From JALOAD01 sp023228995 [NCBI: Candidatus Muiribacterium halophilum] (GTDB lineage: Bacteria; Muiribacteriota; Muiribacteriia; Muiribacteriales), in NCBI GenBank assembly GCA_023228995.1, contig JALOAD010000006.1:56397-120396 (forward strand): a stretch of 64,000 bases of DNA, given 5' to 3'. Of this stretch, positions 55,474 through 63,698 are shown piece by piece (position 1 is the first letter of the stretch; the number at the start of each line of letters is the position of its first letter). The position numbers and the translations under genes were made by a program. The notes beneath the pieces were generated by a model that was not told where the DNA came from, searched no databases, and was given only the letters and a program-made list of their open reading frames with translations.

Positions 55474-55870
55474 GAGAGAGTAAAGGGTTAAAGAGGAATA
55501 GAGCAAGGGGTGAAAGGGTGAAATGGTGAAATGGTGAAGGGGTGAAATGGTGAAATGGTGAAGGGGTGAAAGGGTGAAATGGTGAAATGGTGAAGGGGTG
55601 AAGTGGTGAAATGGTGAAGGGGTGAAGTGGTGAAATGGTGAGATGGTGAAATAGTGAAATGGTGAGATGGTGAAAGGGTGAAATGGTGAAGGGGTGAAGT
55701 GGTGAAATGGTGAAATGGTGAAGGGGTGAAGTGGTGAAATGGTGAAGGGGTGAAAGGGTGAAATGGTGAAATGGTGAAGGGGTGAAGTGGTGAAATGGTG
55801 AAGGGGTGAAGTGGGAAAAGCAAAAGCTTTAAATCTATTTCACAATTTGGCGATTTTGCTATCTGGCTAG
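55472..55870. repeat. Expanded 8-bp minisatellite (38 units) within an inverted-repeat element
   Basis: Positions 55510-55813 are 38 uninterrupted octamers: GTGAAATG, GTGAAGGG, GTGAAAGG, GTGAAGTG, GTGAGATG and GTGAAATA in a semi-regular order with 16- to 32-base higher-order repeats. The left flank is GTGAGAGAGAG and the right side continues GGGAAAAG, then oppositely oriented units CTATTTCA, CAATTTGG, CGATTTTG and CTATCTGG (55835-55866), as at 7542-7646. It fills the 450-bp space between the two pseudopilin genes. The open frame on the minus strand is a by-product of the repeat. Confidence 0.9.
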
Positions 55871-55923
55871 TTCATTATTTTTAGATTTTAAATGGTTTAA
55901 TGTTGTTTTGGAATGAGGTTGTT

Positions 55924-56307
55924 ATGAAAAGATTTGGTTTTACTTTAATTGAATTAGTTGTCATAATGGGAATTATTATTATTTTAACTGGAGCTGCAAC
56001 TCTTTATCTACCGAATCTTGTAGGGAATGCTGAAGGTAGGGCACTTGAGGCTAATCTTAATAATATAAGAAAGGTTATTGACGATTATTATAAAGATTTT
56101 GGCAAATATCCAGCTAATTTGAAGGTTCTTACTCAAGAAAATGCTGGTGGGTATATTTATTTGAGGAAAATTCCTGTTGATCCTACAACCAAAAATCCAG
56201 ACTGGGAAGTTTCAGAAAATGGTGTGAATTATTATAGTATAGATAGCTCGGATTATAGTTTTGTAGCTTATATTAGAAGTTCAAATAAGAAATATAATGA
56301 AAGATAG
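55924..56307 (+). CDS. GspG-like type II secretion pseudopilin
   Basis: This 127-residue protein has the prepilin signal KRFGFTLIELVVIMGII (cleavage after Gly5), then a helix (RALEANLNNIRKVIDDYYKDFGKYPANLKVLTQ) and the loop typical of the major pseudopilin GspG: YLRKIPVDPTTKNPDWEV, followed by short beta strands. It is shorter and more canonical than the pseudopilin at 54913. The ATG at 55924 has a weak GAGG upstream; an in-frame TTG 24 bases earlier is unlikely. It follows the minisatellite and precedes the assembly ATPase. Confidence 0.88.
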   Translation: MKRFGFTLIELVVIMGIIIILTGAATLYLPNLVGNAEGRALEANLNNIRKVIDDYYKDFGKYPANLKVLTQENAGGYIYLRKIPVDPTTKNPDWEVSENGVNYYSIDSSDYSFVAYIRSSNKKYNER

Positions 56308-56373
56308 TATATAATTGATTTTTTACATATAGATTTAATTTGTTTTAAAACTAAAAAAGGAAATTAATATTTT

Positions 56374-58035
56374 ATGAAAAACAGACTTGAAGATTTTTTA
56401 GTTGAGAATGGTATTATAAGTAATTCACAGCTTAATTGGGCAAAACTTAAATTAAATGATTCAAGTGAACCTTTATATAAAATTCTCATAAAAGAAGGTC
56501 TTATATCTGAAAAAAATTATTTTTCTGTACTTGCTCAATTATATGAAAAGGAATTTATAAATATTGAACCTTCTGAACTTAATAAAGACCTTATTCAATC
56601 AATTCCTTTAGAAATAATACAAAAATATTATTTTATTCCAGTGGAAAAAAATCTTAATGGCATAAAGATTGCTACATTTGAACCTAATAATTTTTTTATG
56701 ATTCAGGAAATAGAAGAAATGACTGGTTACAAAATTGAGGTTATAGTTTCGACTCCTACTGATATTCTCAGAGCTAGGAGAGAGTTTAATATTGAATCTG
56801 AAAATGATTTTGTTATAGAAACTCTTGAAAATATTCCTCTAAAAAAAGTAGCTCAGGCTGTATCTGAAGGTTATAGTATGGATTTTGATGAAAAGACAGA
56901 TCTTGAGGATTATGATATTCACAATACTGATGCACCGGTTGTTGTACTTGTCAATAAACTTATATTTGATGCTGTTAAAAACGGTGCAACTGATATTCAT
57001 ATTGAAAGTTTTGAAGATTATCTTAAAGTTCGTTATAGAGTTGATGGTATGTTAAAAAAAATTATGGAAATTGAAAAAAGTGCTCAGGATGCTGTAATAA
57101 CAAGGTTGAAAATAATTTCAGATCTTGATATTACCGAAAGATTTGTAGCTCAGGATGGTAGATTTAAACTTAGGATTTCAGAAGATGATATTGATTTTAG
57201 AATTACATTCCTTCCTTCTATGTATGGAGAAAATATAAGTATAAGAATATTTAATAAAAAAGTTACTCCTCTTACTTTTTCTGAAATTGGGATGAATGAA
57301 AAACAAATAGAAATTATTGAAAGTATGCTTAAAAGAAAATATGGTCTTGTACTTATTGTAGGTCCAACAGGTTCAGGAAAAACTACAACTTTATATACAA
57401 TGATAAATTACCTGAATTCTGAAAATATTAAAATAGTTACAATAGAAGATCCGGTTGAGTATAGACTTGAAGGTATTCATCAGATTCCAGTTAGGATTAA
57501 TCGTGAAGATGAATCAAAATCTCTTACTTTTGCAAAAGGTCTTAAAGCTATATTAAGACAAGATCCAAACGTTATAATGATTGGTGAAATTAGAGATGCT
57601 GAAACTGCTGAAATCGCTATAAATGCTGCTTTGACAGGACATCTTGTTTTTTCTACTCTTCATGCTAATACAACAGTTGATGTTATATCTCGTTTAAAAC
57701 ATCTTGGAATTGACTCAGAGCTTGTTTCAGATGCTTTGAGTATGGTTGTTGCACAGAGATTATGCAGGAAAATTTGTAAAAAATGTGGTAATGATAAAAA
57801 AAATGGATGTGAATTTTGCAAATACTCGGGTTTTAGTGGTAGGATAGGTGTATTCGAGTTGCTTAATGTAACTCAAGAAATAAAAGAAATAATAGCTTCT
57901 GATATGGCGGGGGTATTTATAAGAAAACAGGCTGAGAAAGAAGAATACTGGAGATCTCTGGAAGATGATGCAAAAGAAAAAAATGAAAAAGGAATTATAA
58001 GTAAAGAAGAATATAATTCGCTTATTATATATTAA
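56374..58035 (+). CDS. GspE/PilB-type secretion/pilus assembly ATPase
   Basis: This 553-residue hexameric ATPase energises pseudopilus or pilus extension. The N-terminal MshEN-like domains (about 1-150) resemble those that bind cyclic-di-GMP in some members; I cannot confirm binding residues. The catalytic core has Walker A GPTGSGKTT (330-338), an Asp box near VTIEDPVEY, Walker B MIGEIRD (402-408) and a His box GHLVFSTLHA. A four-cysteine zinc site is at Cys464/468/471 and Cys479/482. The ribosome-binding site is weak and distant (AAGGA 15 bases upstream). The next gene starts 2 bases after its stop. Confidence 0.94.
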   Translation: MKNRLEDFLVENGIISNSQLNWAKLKLNDSSEPLYKILIKEGLISEKNYFSVLAQLYEKEFINIEPSELNKDLIQSIPLEIIQKYYFIPVEKNLNGIKIATFEPNNFFMIQEIEEMTGYKIEVIVSTPTDILRARREFNIESENDFVIETLENIPLKKVAQAVSEGYSMDFDEKTDLEDYDIHNTDAPVVVLVNKLIFDAVKNGATDIHIESFEDYLKVRYRVDGMLKKIMEIEKSAQDAVITRLKIISDLDITERFVAQDGRFKLRISEDDIDFRITFLPSMYGENISIRIFNKKVTPLTFSEIGMNEKQIEIIESMLKRKYGLVLIVGPTGSGKTTTLYTMINYLNSENIKIVTIEDPVEYRLEGIHQIPVRINREDESKSLTFAKGLKAILRQDPNVIMIGEIRDAETAEIAINAALTGHLVFSTLHANTTVDVISRLKHLGIDSELVSDALSMVVAQRLCRKICKKCGNDKKNGCEFCKYSGFSGRIGVFELLNVTQEIKEIIASDMAGVFIRKQAEKEEYWRSLEDDAKEKNEKGIISKEEYNSLIIY

Positions 58036-58037
58036 AA

Positions 58038-59138
58038 ATGAAAATGAATTTTTTTGATTTTCGGGAAAAACATATAATTATTGATATTGGTACAAGATAC
58101 ACAAAAGCTCTGAGTCTTGAAGGTAAAGATTCTGAGAAATCTTTTGATATTGATTATTCTATTGAAGATTCTTCTTTTGAATTTAATTTTCTTCCTTTAC
58201 AAGAATGTAAGATTACTGATGAAGAGAATTTTCTTGAAGTTTTAAGACTTGCTTATAGTAAGTTAAAAACTATGGAAAAAAATGTTTTTGTTACTATACC
58301 GGATCATGCTGTTATAATTCGTCTTATAACTATTAAAGAAGAAGAATTTTCTAAAGCTAAAAATGATGATGATGTTAGGAATCTTGTATTAAAAAAACTA
58401 AAACCTACTTTACCTATTAGTATTGACAGGTGGTTTTTTGATTTACAGGAAGTTGAAAATTCTGGAAATTCAAAACTTTTTCTTGTTGAAGCGATTTTAA
58501 GAAATAATCTATTTGAGATTGAAAAAAACATTAGAAGACTTGGATTGAATCCTATTGGTGTGGATATTAACTCATTTAATACTGTAAATGTTTTTTCAAA
58601 TTATCTTTCTAGTGAAAATAAAAGAGATAAAAATATTTCTATTGTATGTATGAATCATAAATCTACTACTATTATGGTATTTAGAAACGGTAATCTTAGA
58701 ACTGCTCAAACTAGACTTATTGGTGGTTATGATTTTGCTAGAAAACTTAGTGAAGAAAAAAACATTTCTTTTAAAGATGGAGAAGATATTTTGAGAAATG
58801 AAACTGTTTTTTTACCTGAACTATCTGAAGAACAAGATAATATAAAAAATTATTCTATTTTGAAACCTGTTTTTTCAGAACTTGTTACATCACTTTTTAA
58901 TATGTTTGAGTATTATTCTGAAACTTTTAAAGAAAGTGAAATACACGAAATAATAATTACTGGTGGTTTTTCTAATTTAAAGAATATACATTCTCATCTT
59001 TCCTCAAGGTTAAATATAAAAGTTAATAGAGGTTCAGATATTATTAGTATAAAGCAAAAAAAAGGTTCTGTTATTTCATCTGAAAAAATTAATATGCTTT
59101 TACCTGCACTTGGAAGTGCAATTAGAGAAGAAAGCTAA
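58038..59138 (+). CDS. pilM: PilM-like actin-fold assembly ATPase
   Basis: This 366-residue protein has the actin/FtsA-like nucleotide-binding fold of PilM and the cytoplasmic half of GspL. IIIDIGTRYTKALSLEG (about 13-29) is the phosphate-1 loop, a second phosphate loop is around SIVCMNHKSTTIMVF, and IITGGFSNLKNIHSHLSSRL is the adenosine motif. PilM sits at the inner membrane and binds the N-terminal tail of PilN. Its position directly after the ATPase and before pilN, pilO and a pilP-like gene fits the standard pilMNOP order. No ribosome-binding site is visible, so translation may be coupled to the upstream stop codon. Confidence 0.85.
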   Translation: MKMNFFDFREKHIIIDIGTRYTKALSLEGKDSEKSFDIDYSIEDSSFEFNFLPLQECKITDEENFLEVLRLAYSKLKTMEKNVFVTIPDHAVIIRLITIKEEEFSKAKNDDDVRNLVLKKLKPTLPISIDRWFFDLQEVENSGNSKLFLVEAILRNNLFEIEKNIRRLGLNPIGVDINSFNTVNVFSNYLSSENKRDKNISIVCMNHKSTTIMVFRNGNLRTAQTRLIGGYDFARKLSEEKNISFKDGEDILRNETVFLPELSEEQDNIKNYSILKPVFSELVTSLFNMFEYYSETFKESEIHEIIITGGFSNLKNIHSHLSSRLNIKVNRGSDIISIKQKKGSVISSEKINMLLPALGSAIREES

Positions 59139-59139
59139 A

Positions 59140-59173
59140 AACATTTATTTTCATAATTATCAAAATAAATGTT
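59140..59173 (+). terminator. Perfect 12-bp hairpin after pilM
   Basis: AACATTTATTTT, a 10-base loop, AAAATAAATGTT. The stem is nearly all A-T and no T run follows at once, so it may attenuate or protect the 3' end rather than terminate fully. Confidence 0.4.
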
Positions 59174-59288
59174 AATTAAAAATGAATAATTAATAATTAA
59201 TAATTTCAAAACAAAAGTCTTATTCATAATTTCTATTTATTTTTACTAATTCTGACTTTAGTCACGCTAATTGCATTTCTCGACTTCA

Positions 59289-59396
59289 CTGCTTCTATAC
59301 AGCTCTTATACGCATCACATACTGCTTTATATACTCGTATACCGCCTTTATACGCTTTATATACCGTTCTTGTACTGTTTCCATACTGCTCCTACA
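59289..59396. repeat. Degenerate 11-bp tandem array upstream of pilN
   Basis: Ten consecutive units can be read: CTGCTTCTATA, CAGCTCTTATA, CGCATCACATA, CTGCTTTATATA (12), CTCGTATA (8), CCGCCTTTATA, CGCTTTATATA, CCGTTCTTGTA, CTGTTTCCATA and CTGCTCCTACA. Eight are exactly 11 bases, and the consensus is C-Y-G-C-T-Y-T-T-A-T-A. This fills the middle of the 345-bp gap between pilM and pilN; the sides are plain AT-rich sequence. The period is close to one helical turn. Confidence 0.6.
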
Positions 59397-59483
59397 ATTC
59401 TTAATTGTTCTTATGGTAATCGGTATTTTTATATTTATATATTTTTGTCGATAATGAAAATATAACATTTAGAGCGGAGCAGA

Positions 59484-60044
59484 ATGAAACTAAAACTTGA
59501 CCTTTTACCTAATGAAAGAAAGAAAATCAAAAGAGATAATAAAGCTCTTATTGCTTGCGTTATCCTTGTTTTCATTACTTTTTTATGGTATATTCCGACC
59601 AAAAAAAGTATGAATTCTAAAGTTAATGTTTTAGTTAAAGAAATTTCAGATATTTCTAAAAAAATATTGGTTAAACAAGGGGAAGTTGATAATATTCAGG
59701 CGATTTTAGCAAGTCCTTTAAATATTCCTGATGATATAAAATATCTTATGACTTTTTTAGGGGAATCTAGTTATTCTTGGTATAGATTCTTTGATTCTAT
59801 TGAGGATTCTGCAAATTCTAGTGTGTGGATTTCAGATATAAACAAAAATGAAATAAATGATTTTTATCTTATAGGAGAAGCTAAAGATAATTACTATATT
59901 AGTGATTTTTATCACAATCTTATGAAAAAAGATAATTTTGAAAAAGTTTATCTTCTTTCAAGTGAGAAGAAATATAATAAAGAAATTGATGAGGATGTGT
60001 ATAAGTTTAAAATACATGTAGTGCTTAAAGAGGAGAAACTATGA
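59484..60044 (+). CDS. pilN: PilN-like inner-membrane assembly protein
   Basis: This 186-residue protein begins KLKLDLLPNERKK, close to the PilN motif (INLLPxR/xxK) that docks into PilM. A single transmembrane helix follows (about 22-42, ALIACVILVFITFLWYI), then a coiled coil and a ferredoxin-like periplasmic domain (SSVWISDINKNEINDFYLIGEA…). With PilO it forms the periplasmic alignment complex. GCGGAG lies 7 bases before the ATG. Its last codons overlap pilO by 4 bases (ATGA). Confidence 0.85.
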   Translation: MKLKLDLLPNERKKIKRDNKALIACVILVFITFLWYIPTKKSMNSKVNVLVKEISDISKKILVKQGEVDNIQAILASPLNIPDDIKYLMTFLGESSYSWYRFFDSIEDSANSSVWISDINKNEINDFYLIGEAKDNYYISDFYHNLMKKDNFEKVYLLSSEKKYNKEIDEDVYKFKIHVVLKEEKL

Positions 60045-60637
60045 GTATAAGAATGAAATCAATACTTGAAAAATTTGCTGTTTATATTATTTTATTTATT
60101 CTTATAATATCAAATCTTTTTCTTGCATTGAATATTGGTTCTATTAAAGATAATGCTAAAAATAAAAGTAATGAAATATCTTCAAATAATAATAAATTCT
60201 TTTCTTTGAATCAACAATATCAAAAAAAACTTGAACTTGTTGATGTTAGAAAGAAAGAACAGGAAGAACTTCTTGAAAAAACAAATTTATTTAAAAAGTA
60301 TTTTATAACTGTTGATGAAATTCCTTTAATTATGGCTGATATACAAAAAATTGCTGATAAATCAGGTGTTGATGTTAATAGTTTTAATTATAATCCTCTT
60401 GAGGATAATATTGTTATTGATTTTATAAAAATGGAATTTTTTATCAATATTAATGGTAGTTATAAAAATGTTAAAAAGTTTTTCTGGGAACTTGAACATT
60501 TAAGATGGGTTTTAAAGCAAAGCGATATATCTATTGAAAAACTCTTTGATAATATCAAAAAAAAAGAAAATATAACTCTTTCAATTAAATTATTTAACTT
60601 TGTAAGAAAAGAGGTAAAAACTGTTAAAAAAATTTAA
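60041..60637 (+). CDS. pilO: PilO-like inner-membrane assembly protein
   Basis: This 198-residue protein has one transmembrane helix (about 14-34, YIILFILIISNLFLALNI), a coiled coil to about 85 and a C-terminal ferredoxin-like domain (VDEIPLIMADIQKIADKSGVDVNSFNY…). That order matches PilO and GspM. It forms a heterodimer with PilN. GGAG lies upstream of the ATG, and the start overlaps the pilN stop in an ATGA. Confidence 0.83.
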   Translation: MSIRMKSILEKFAVYIILFILIISNLFLALNIGSIKDNAKNKSNEISSNNNKFFSLNQQYQKKLELVDVRKKEQEELLEKTNLFKKYFITVDEIPLIMADIQKIADKSGVDVNSFNYNPLEDNIVIDFIKMEFFININGSYKNVKKFFWELEHLRWVLKQSDISIEKLFDNIKKKENITLSIKLFNFVRKEVKTVKKI

Positions 60638-61316
60638 AGACCATATATTTAGATTTAAAATAATTTATTCAGCTCTTATTGTACTGATAATATTTGTATA
60701 TCTTAATAAAGTTTATTGGAATCCTGTTATGGAAAAAGAAAAATTAGGTCTTCAAGAACAACTAAAAAATGAAAATCTTTTAAGAGAAAGAGAAGAATCT
60801 AAAGTTAAAGTAACAGATACAGGTATATATTTTCTTCCTCAAGGGGAAAAAACTCCTGAAGATAATAAAAAAAAAGTAATAAATTTATCAGAAAAGGTTC
60901 AAAATGATAATTTAAATGTAAAATCAAGTGATTATAAAAGGCTTAATCAGGATATTGAGCAAAAAGTAGATTATCTTTATAAATTTATAAAAAATGCCTA
61001 TAATGTTGATACTTCGGAGTATTCTGAGGCAAAAAAAACAGTTTTTATTCCATATTATTATGACAATATTACTAATGAAGAAAAAACAGTTAAAACTGTT
61101 TATATACCTGATTATAAAAAAAACGAAATAATATATTTGGGTTTTTATGAATCAAAAGGTGAAAAAACTGCAATAATAAAATATGAAAAAAAAATGAATT
61201 ATGTTGTTGTGGGTAATTTTTTGGGAAAAACAACTCTTACAATTAAATCAATAAGTTCAGATAATGTTGTGCTTAAAGATAATAAATCAGGTGAAGATTT
61301 TACTATTCAAAAATAA
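60621..61316 (+). CDS. PilP/GspC-like pilus or secretion assembly protein, probable CTG start
   Basis: The first ATG in this frame (60729) would cut off a strong transmembrane helix, IIYSALIVLIIFVYLNKVYW, encoded in frame just upstream. The only plausible start is CTG at 60621, with GAGG six bases before it inside the pilO end, giving a 231-residue protein M-LKKFKDHIFRF-helix. A charged helical middle follows. The C-terminal end, VVVGNFLGKTTLTIKSISSDNVVLKDNKSGEDFTI, resembles the HR domain of GspC/PilP, which contacts the secretin. No secretin gene is in the window. The function rests on gene order plus that domain. Confidence 0.6.
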   Translation: MLKKFKDHIFRFKIIYSALIVLIIFVYLNKVYWNPVMEKEKLGLQEQLKNENLLREREESKVKVTDTGIYFLPQGEKTPEDNKKKVINLSEKVQNDNLNVKSSDYKRLNQDIEQKVDYLYKFIKNAYNVDTSEYSEAKKTVFIPYYYDNITNEEKTVKTVYIPDYKKNEIIYLGFYESKGEKTAIIKYEKKMNYVVVGNFLGKTTLTIKSISSDNVVLKDNKSGEDFTIQK

Positions 61317-61330
61317 GTTTGGAGGATTTT

Positions 61331-62452
61331 ATGCAAATGTATGTTGATATGTTAAATGAACAGGATGATAATGTTAAATTATATGCATTAAGGAAACTTG
61401 TTGAAAATGGTGTTGGAGTTGATTGTATTGAATTTCTTGAAAAAAATATAGTAAATTTTAGTGATGAAGTTAAAAGTAAAGTAATTGATATACTTAATTC
61501 AAATAAATCTGAATTTATAAATAAATATGCTTTAGCTAATATATTTTCTGAAAACTCTCAGGAAGTTATTTGTAATTTGTTAATTTCTTTAACTATAGAA
61601 AAATCTGATGAAAGTTTTAGGATAATTAAAAGTTTTTTACATAATGAAAGTAATATTATTAGAGCAAAAGCTGTTGAAGCTATGTTTGAAAGTGGATTTA
61701 AAAATATAATCGAGCATATTCTACCTATGACAAAAGATAATGATCCTTTAGTTAGAATCAATGCTTATTATGTTCTTTTTGAAAAATCTGGTGAAGAGTT
61801 TTTTGATAATATTGTTGAAGAATCAAAATCTAAAGATGAAAATGTCAGAGCTTATGTAGCATTGATATTGTCAAAACTTCTATGCAAGAGAAAATTTTCT
61901 GTAATACAGGAATTATTAAAAGATGTATCGCCGATTGTTAGAAAAAATGCTGTTATTTCAATGCGTAAAGAAAGAAATATTACTTATATGAAATATTTTG
62001 TAGATACATTTATCACAGAGAAAAATAAAGAAGTATTAGAAGAAATCGTATATTCAATGAAAGAATTAGATAAAGATAAATCTGTTTTAATGCTTGAAAG
62101 AGTTATGGTGGATAATAAGTCTAAGACTTTATTAAAGAATTTTTTATGGGCATTAGGAAAGCTAAGAAACGAAAAAGCTTTGATTATATTAAAAAAGAAT
62201 CTTCTTGATAGTGATGAAGAAATAAGAGCTTGTTCTATTGATTCTTTAGGTGAGTTTAATAATAGAAAATTAGTTGATGTAATGTTACCTTATTTGAATG
62301 ATAGAAGTGAAGAAGTAAAGCTTTCAGCAGCTAAAGTTTTATGGAAATTTGGAGTTATGAATGCTTATTCTTCTTTAAAGAAAATGCTTGGTTCAGGAAG
62401 CGATTCAATAAAAAGAAAAGCTAGTATAATACTTGCATTAATGGGAATTTAA
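61331..62452 (+). CDS. HEAT-repeat protein
   Basis: This 373-residue soluble protein is made of about eleven helical HEAT-type repeats: SKVIDILNSN, DNDPLVRINAYYVLFE, DENVRAYVALILSKLL, SPIVRKNAVISMRKE, DEEIRACSIDSLGEF, SEEVKLSAAKVLWKF, each with the D-xx-VR-xx-A-xx-L core. These are protein-protein scaffolds and have no enzyme motif. GGAGG lies 5 bases before ATG 61331; a TTG 12 bases upstream overlaps that site and is rejected. It directly follows the PilP-like gene, so it may serve the pilus or secretion machine, but that is an inference. Confidence 0.8.
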   Translation: MQMYVDMLNEQDDNVKLYALRKLVENGVGVDCIEFLEKNIVNFSDEVKSKVIDILNSNKSEFINKYALANIFSENSQEVICNLLISLTIEKSDESFRIIKSFLHNESNIIRAKAVEAMFESGFKNIIEHILPMTKDNDPLVRINAYYVLFEKSGEEFFDNIVEESKSKDENVRAYVALILSKLLCKRKFSVIQELLKDVSPIVRKNAVISMRKERNITYMKYFVDTFITEKNKEVLEEIVYSMKELDKDKSVLMLERVMVDNKSKTLLKNFLWALGKLRNEKALIILKKNLLDSDEEIRACSIDSLGEFNNRKLVDVMLPYLNDRSEEVKLSAAKVLWKFGVMNAYSSLKKMLGSGSDSIKRKASIILALMGI

Positions 62453-62456
62453 TATA

Positions 62457-63512
62457 TTATTTTTGTATTCTTGCAAGTCCTTTATCAGTTCCTACCCAGA
62501 TAAAACTTTCTGATACAGCTATACATGTAATTTTGTCAGAAGGTAGTTTTTCTGTTTGACTTGAATAAACTTTTTTACCAGCTTCCATTTTAAATACACC
62601 GGTTGAATCATAGTTTATCCATTCGTCATCTTTGAATATACTTAAACCTTTATCTGTGCCAAAATAAGTGTATCCTGTAGATTCATCATAATCAATTGTT
62701 CTTATAAAATTATCAAGAAGACCTGTCCAATGAGTGTAACTTTTCCAGCTTTTCCCGTTAAAAACAGAAACTCCTCCCCATGTACCAATCCATATTTCAT
62801 TTTTACCGGCTTTTATAGAACAAATACTATCATTTATGATTTTTGAAGAATGTTCATTTACTTTTTCCCATGTCATAGAATCTTCTAATAAATAAAAAGC
62901 TCCATCATTTTTTGTAGCAAACCATATATTACCGTTGAATTCGGTTATATCCATTATTTCATCAGAAGGAAGACCATCAGAAGTATCAAAAAAACTCCAT
63001 TTATCATTAAAATAATAACCAATACCTTTTCCCCATGTACCAACCCATACTCTATCTTTTGAATCTGTAAACATGCTTACAACATTTGCATACTCAGCAT
63101 TTTTACCGAATTTATTAAAATTTTCCCATTTTCTACCATCAAATTTGGAAACTCCACCTTCGTTTTTGAGTGATATTGTAGAAGCCCATAGATTATTACT
63201 GTTATCAATAGTTATATCGGTAACATGATCTTGTGAAAGACCATCGCCGCTTGTATATGATACCCATCTATCATCATCATCATATTTTACTATACCTTTC
63301 CATGTACCAATCCATATTATTTCTCTATCTTTTAGCTTTTCAACAACTAAAGAAGTTATAAAATCATCTATAAGTCCGTGTCTAGTATTGTATAAAGTTA
63401 TTTTTTCATTTCCAGCAGATAAAGGTTTAATTTTGGTCATTTTAGCCTTGTTATTGCAAGATATATTGAAAAGAAAAAATATTACAGAAAATATTATAAA
63501 GGTTTTTTTCAT
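62457..63512 (-). CDS. Lipoprotein with two-component-regulator-type beta-propeller
   Basis: This 351-residue lipoprotein (lipobox NISC, Cys19) is formed by about six Reg_prop-like blades: IIWIGTWKGIVKYDDD, NNLWASTISLKNEGGVSKFDG, DRVWVGTWGKGIGYY, NIWFATKNDGAFYL, EIWIGTWGGVSVFNG, YTYFGTDKGLSIFKD and FIWVGTDKGLARI. Phrases such as YTSGDGLSQDHVTDI are typical of the family. It has no kinase or output domain, so it is only the sensor-like propeller exported to the envelope. It converges with the HEAT gene (4 bases apart). No clear terminator lies between them. Confidence 0.85.
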   Translation of the reverse strand: MKKTFIIFSVIFFLFNISCNNKAKMTKIKPLSAGNEKITLYNTRHGLIDDFITSLVVEKLKDREIIWIGTWKGIVKYDDDDRWVSYTSGDGLSQDHVTDITIDNSNNLWASTISLKNEGGVSKFDGRKWENFNKFGKNAEYANVVSMFTDSKDRVWVGTWGKGIGYYFNDKWSFFDTSDGLPSDEIMDITEFNGNIWFATKNDGAFYLLEDSMTWEKVNEHSSKIINDSICSIKAGKNEIWIGTWGGVSVFNGKSWKSYTHWTGLLDNFIRTIDYDESTGYTYFGTDKGLSIFKDDEWINYDSTGVFKMEAGKKVYSSQTEKLPSDKITCIAVSESFIWVGTDKGLARIQK

Positions 63513-63633
63513 TTTTTCCCCTGAAGATTTTATTTCTTGTAATTATATCAGAATAATTTTAAAAATTGAACCCTTCACTTTATTTAATAGTAATATTTTG
63601 TTAATCTAGTATTTTATTAAATAATAAAAAAGT

Positions 63634-63662
63634 TTGATATAAATTTTATAATCTGATAATAT
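63634..63662 (+). promoter_or_regulatory. Promoter of metK
   Basis: TTGATA (63634-63639), a 17-base spacer and TAATAT (63657-63662). The predicted start is about 30 bases before the ATG, which leaves no room for a SAM riboswitch. Confidence 0.65.
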
Positions 63663-63698
63663 TTTTTTCAAAAATCATTATATTAGGAGGATGAATAG

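Noticed and set aside
55510-55813. CRISPR array
   Set aside because: The units are contiguous octamers with no spacers, and no cas gene is nearby.
55488-55823. 111-residue minus-strand frame of repeating HPFTISPFH
   Set aside because: An 8-bp repeat without a stop on that strand stays open in every frame. There is no start context, and the frame is a by-product.
59271-59465. 64-residue open frame before pilN
   Set aside because: It covers the 11-bp repeat array, lacks a ribosome-binding site and ends just before the real pilN start.
63513-63698. SAM riboswitch upstream of metK
   Set aside because: The predicted leader is only about 30 bases and no SAM-I type helices are visible.
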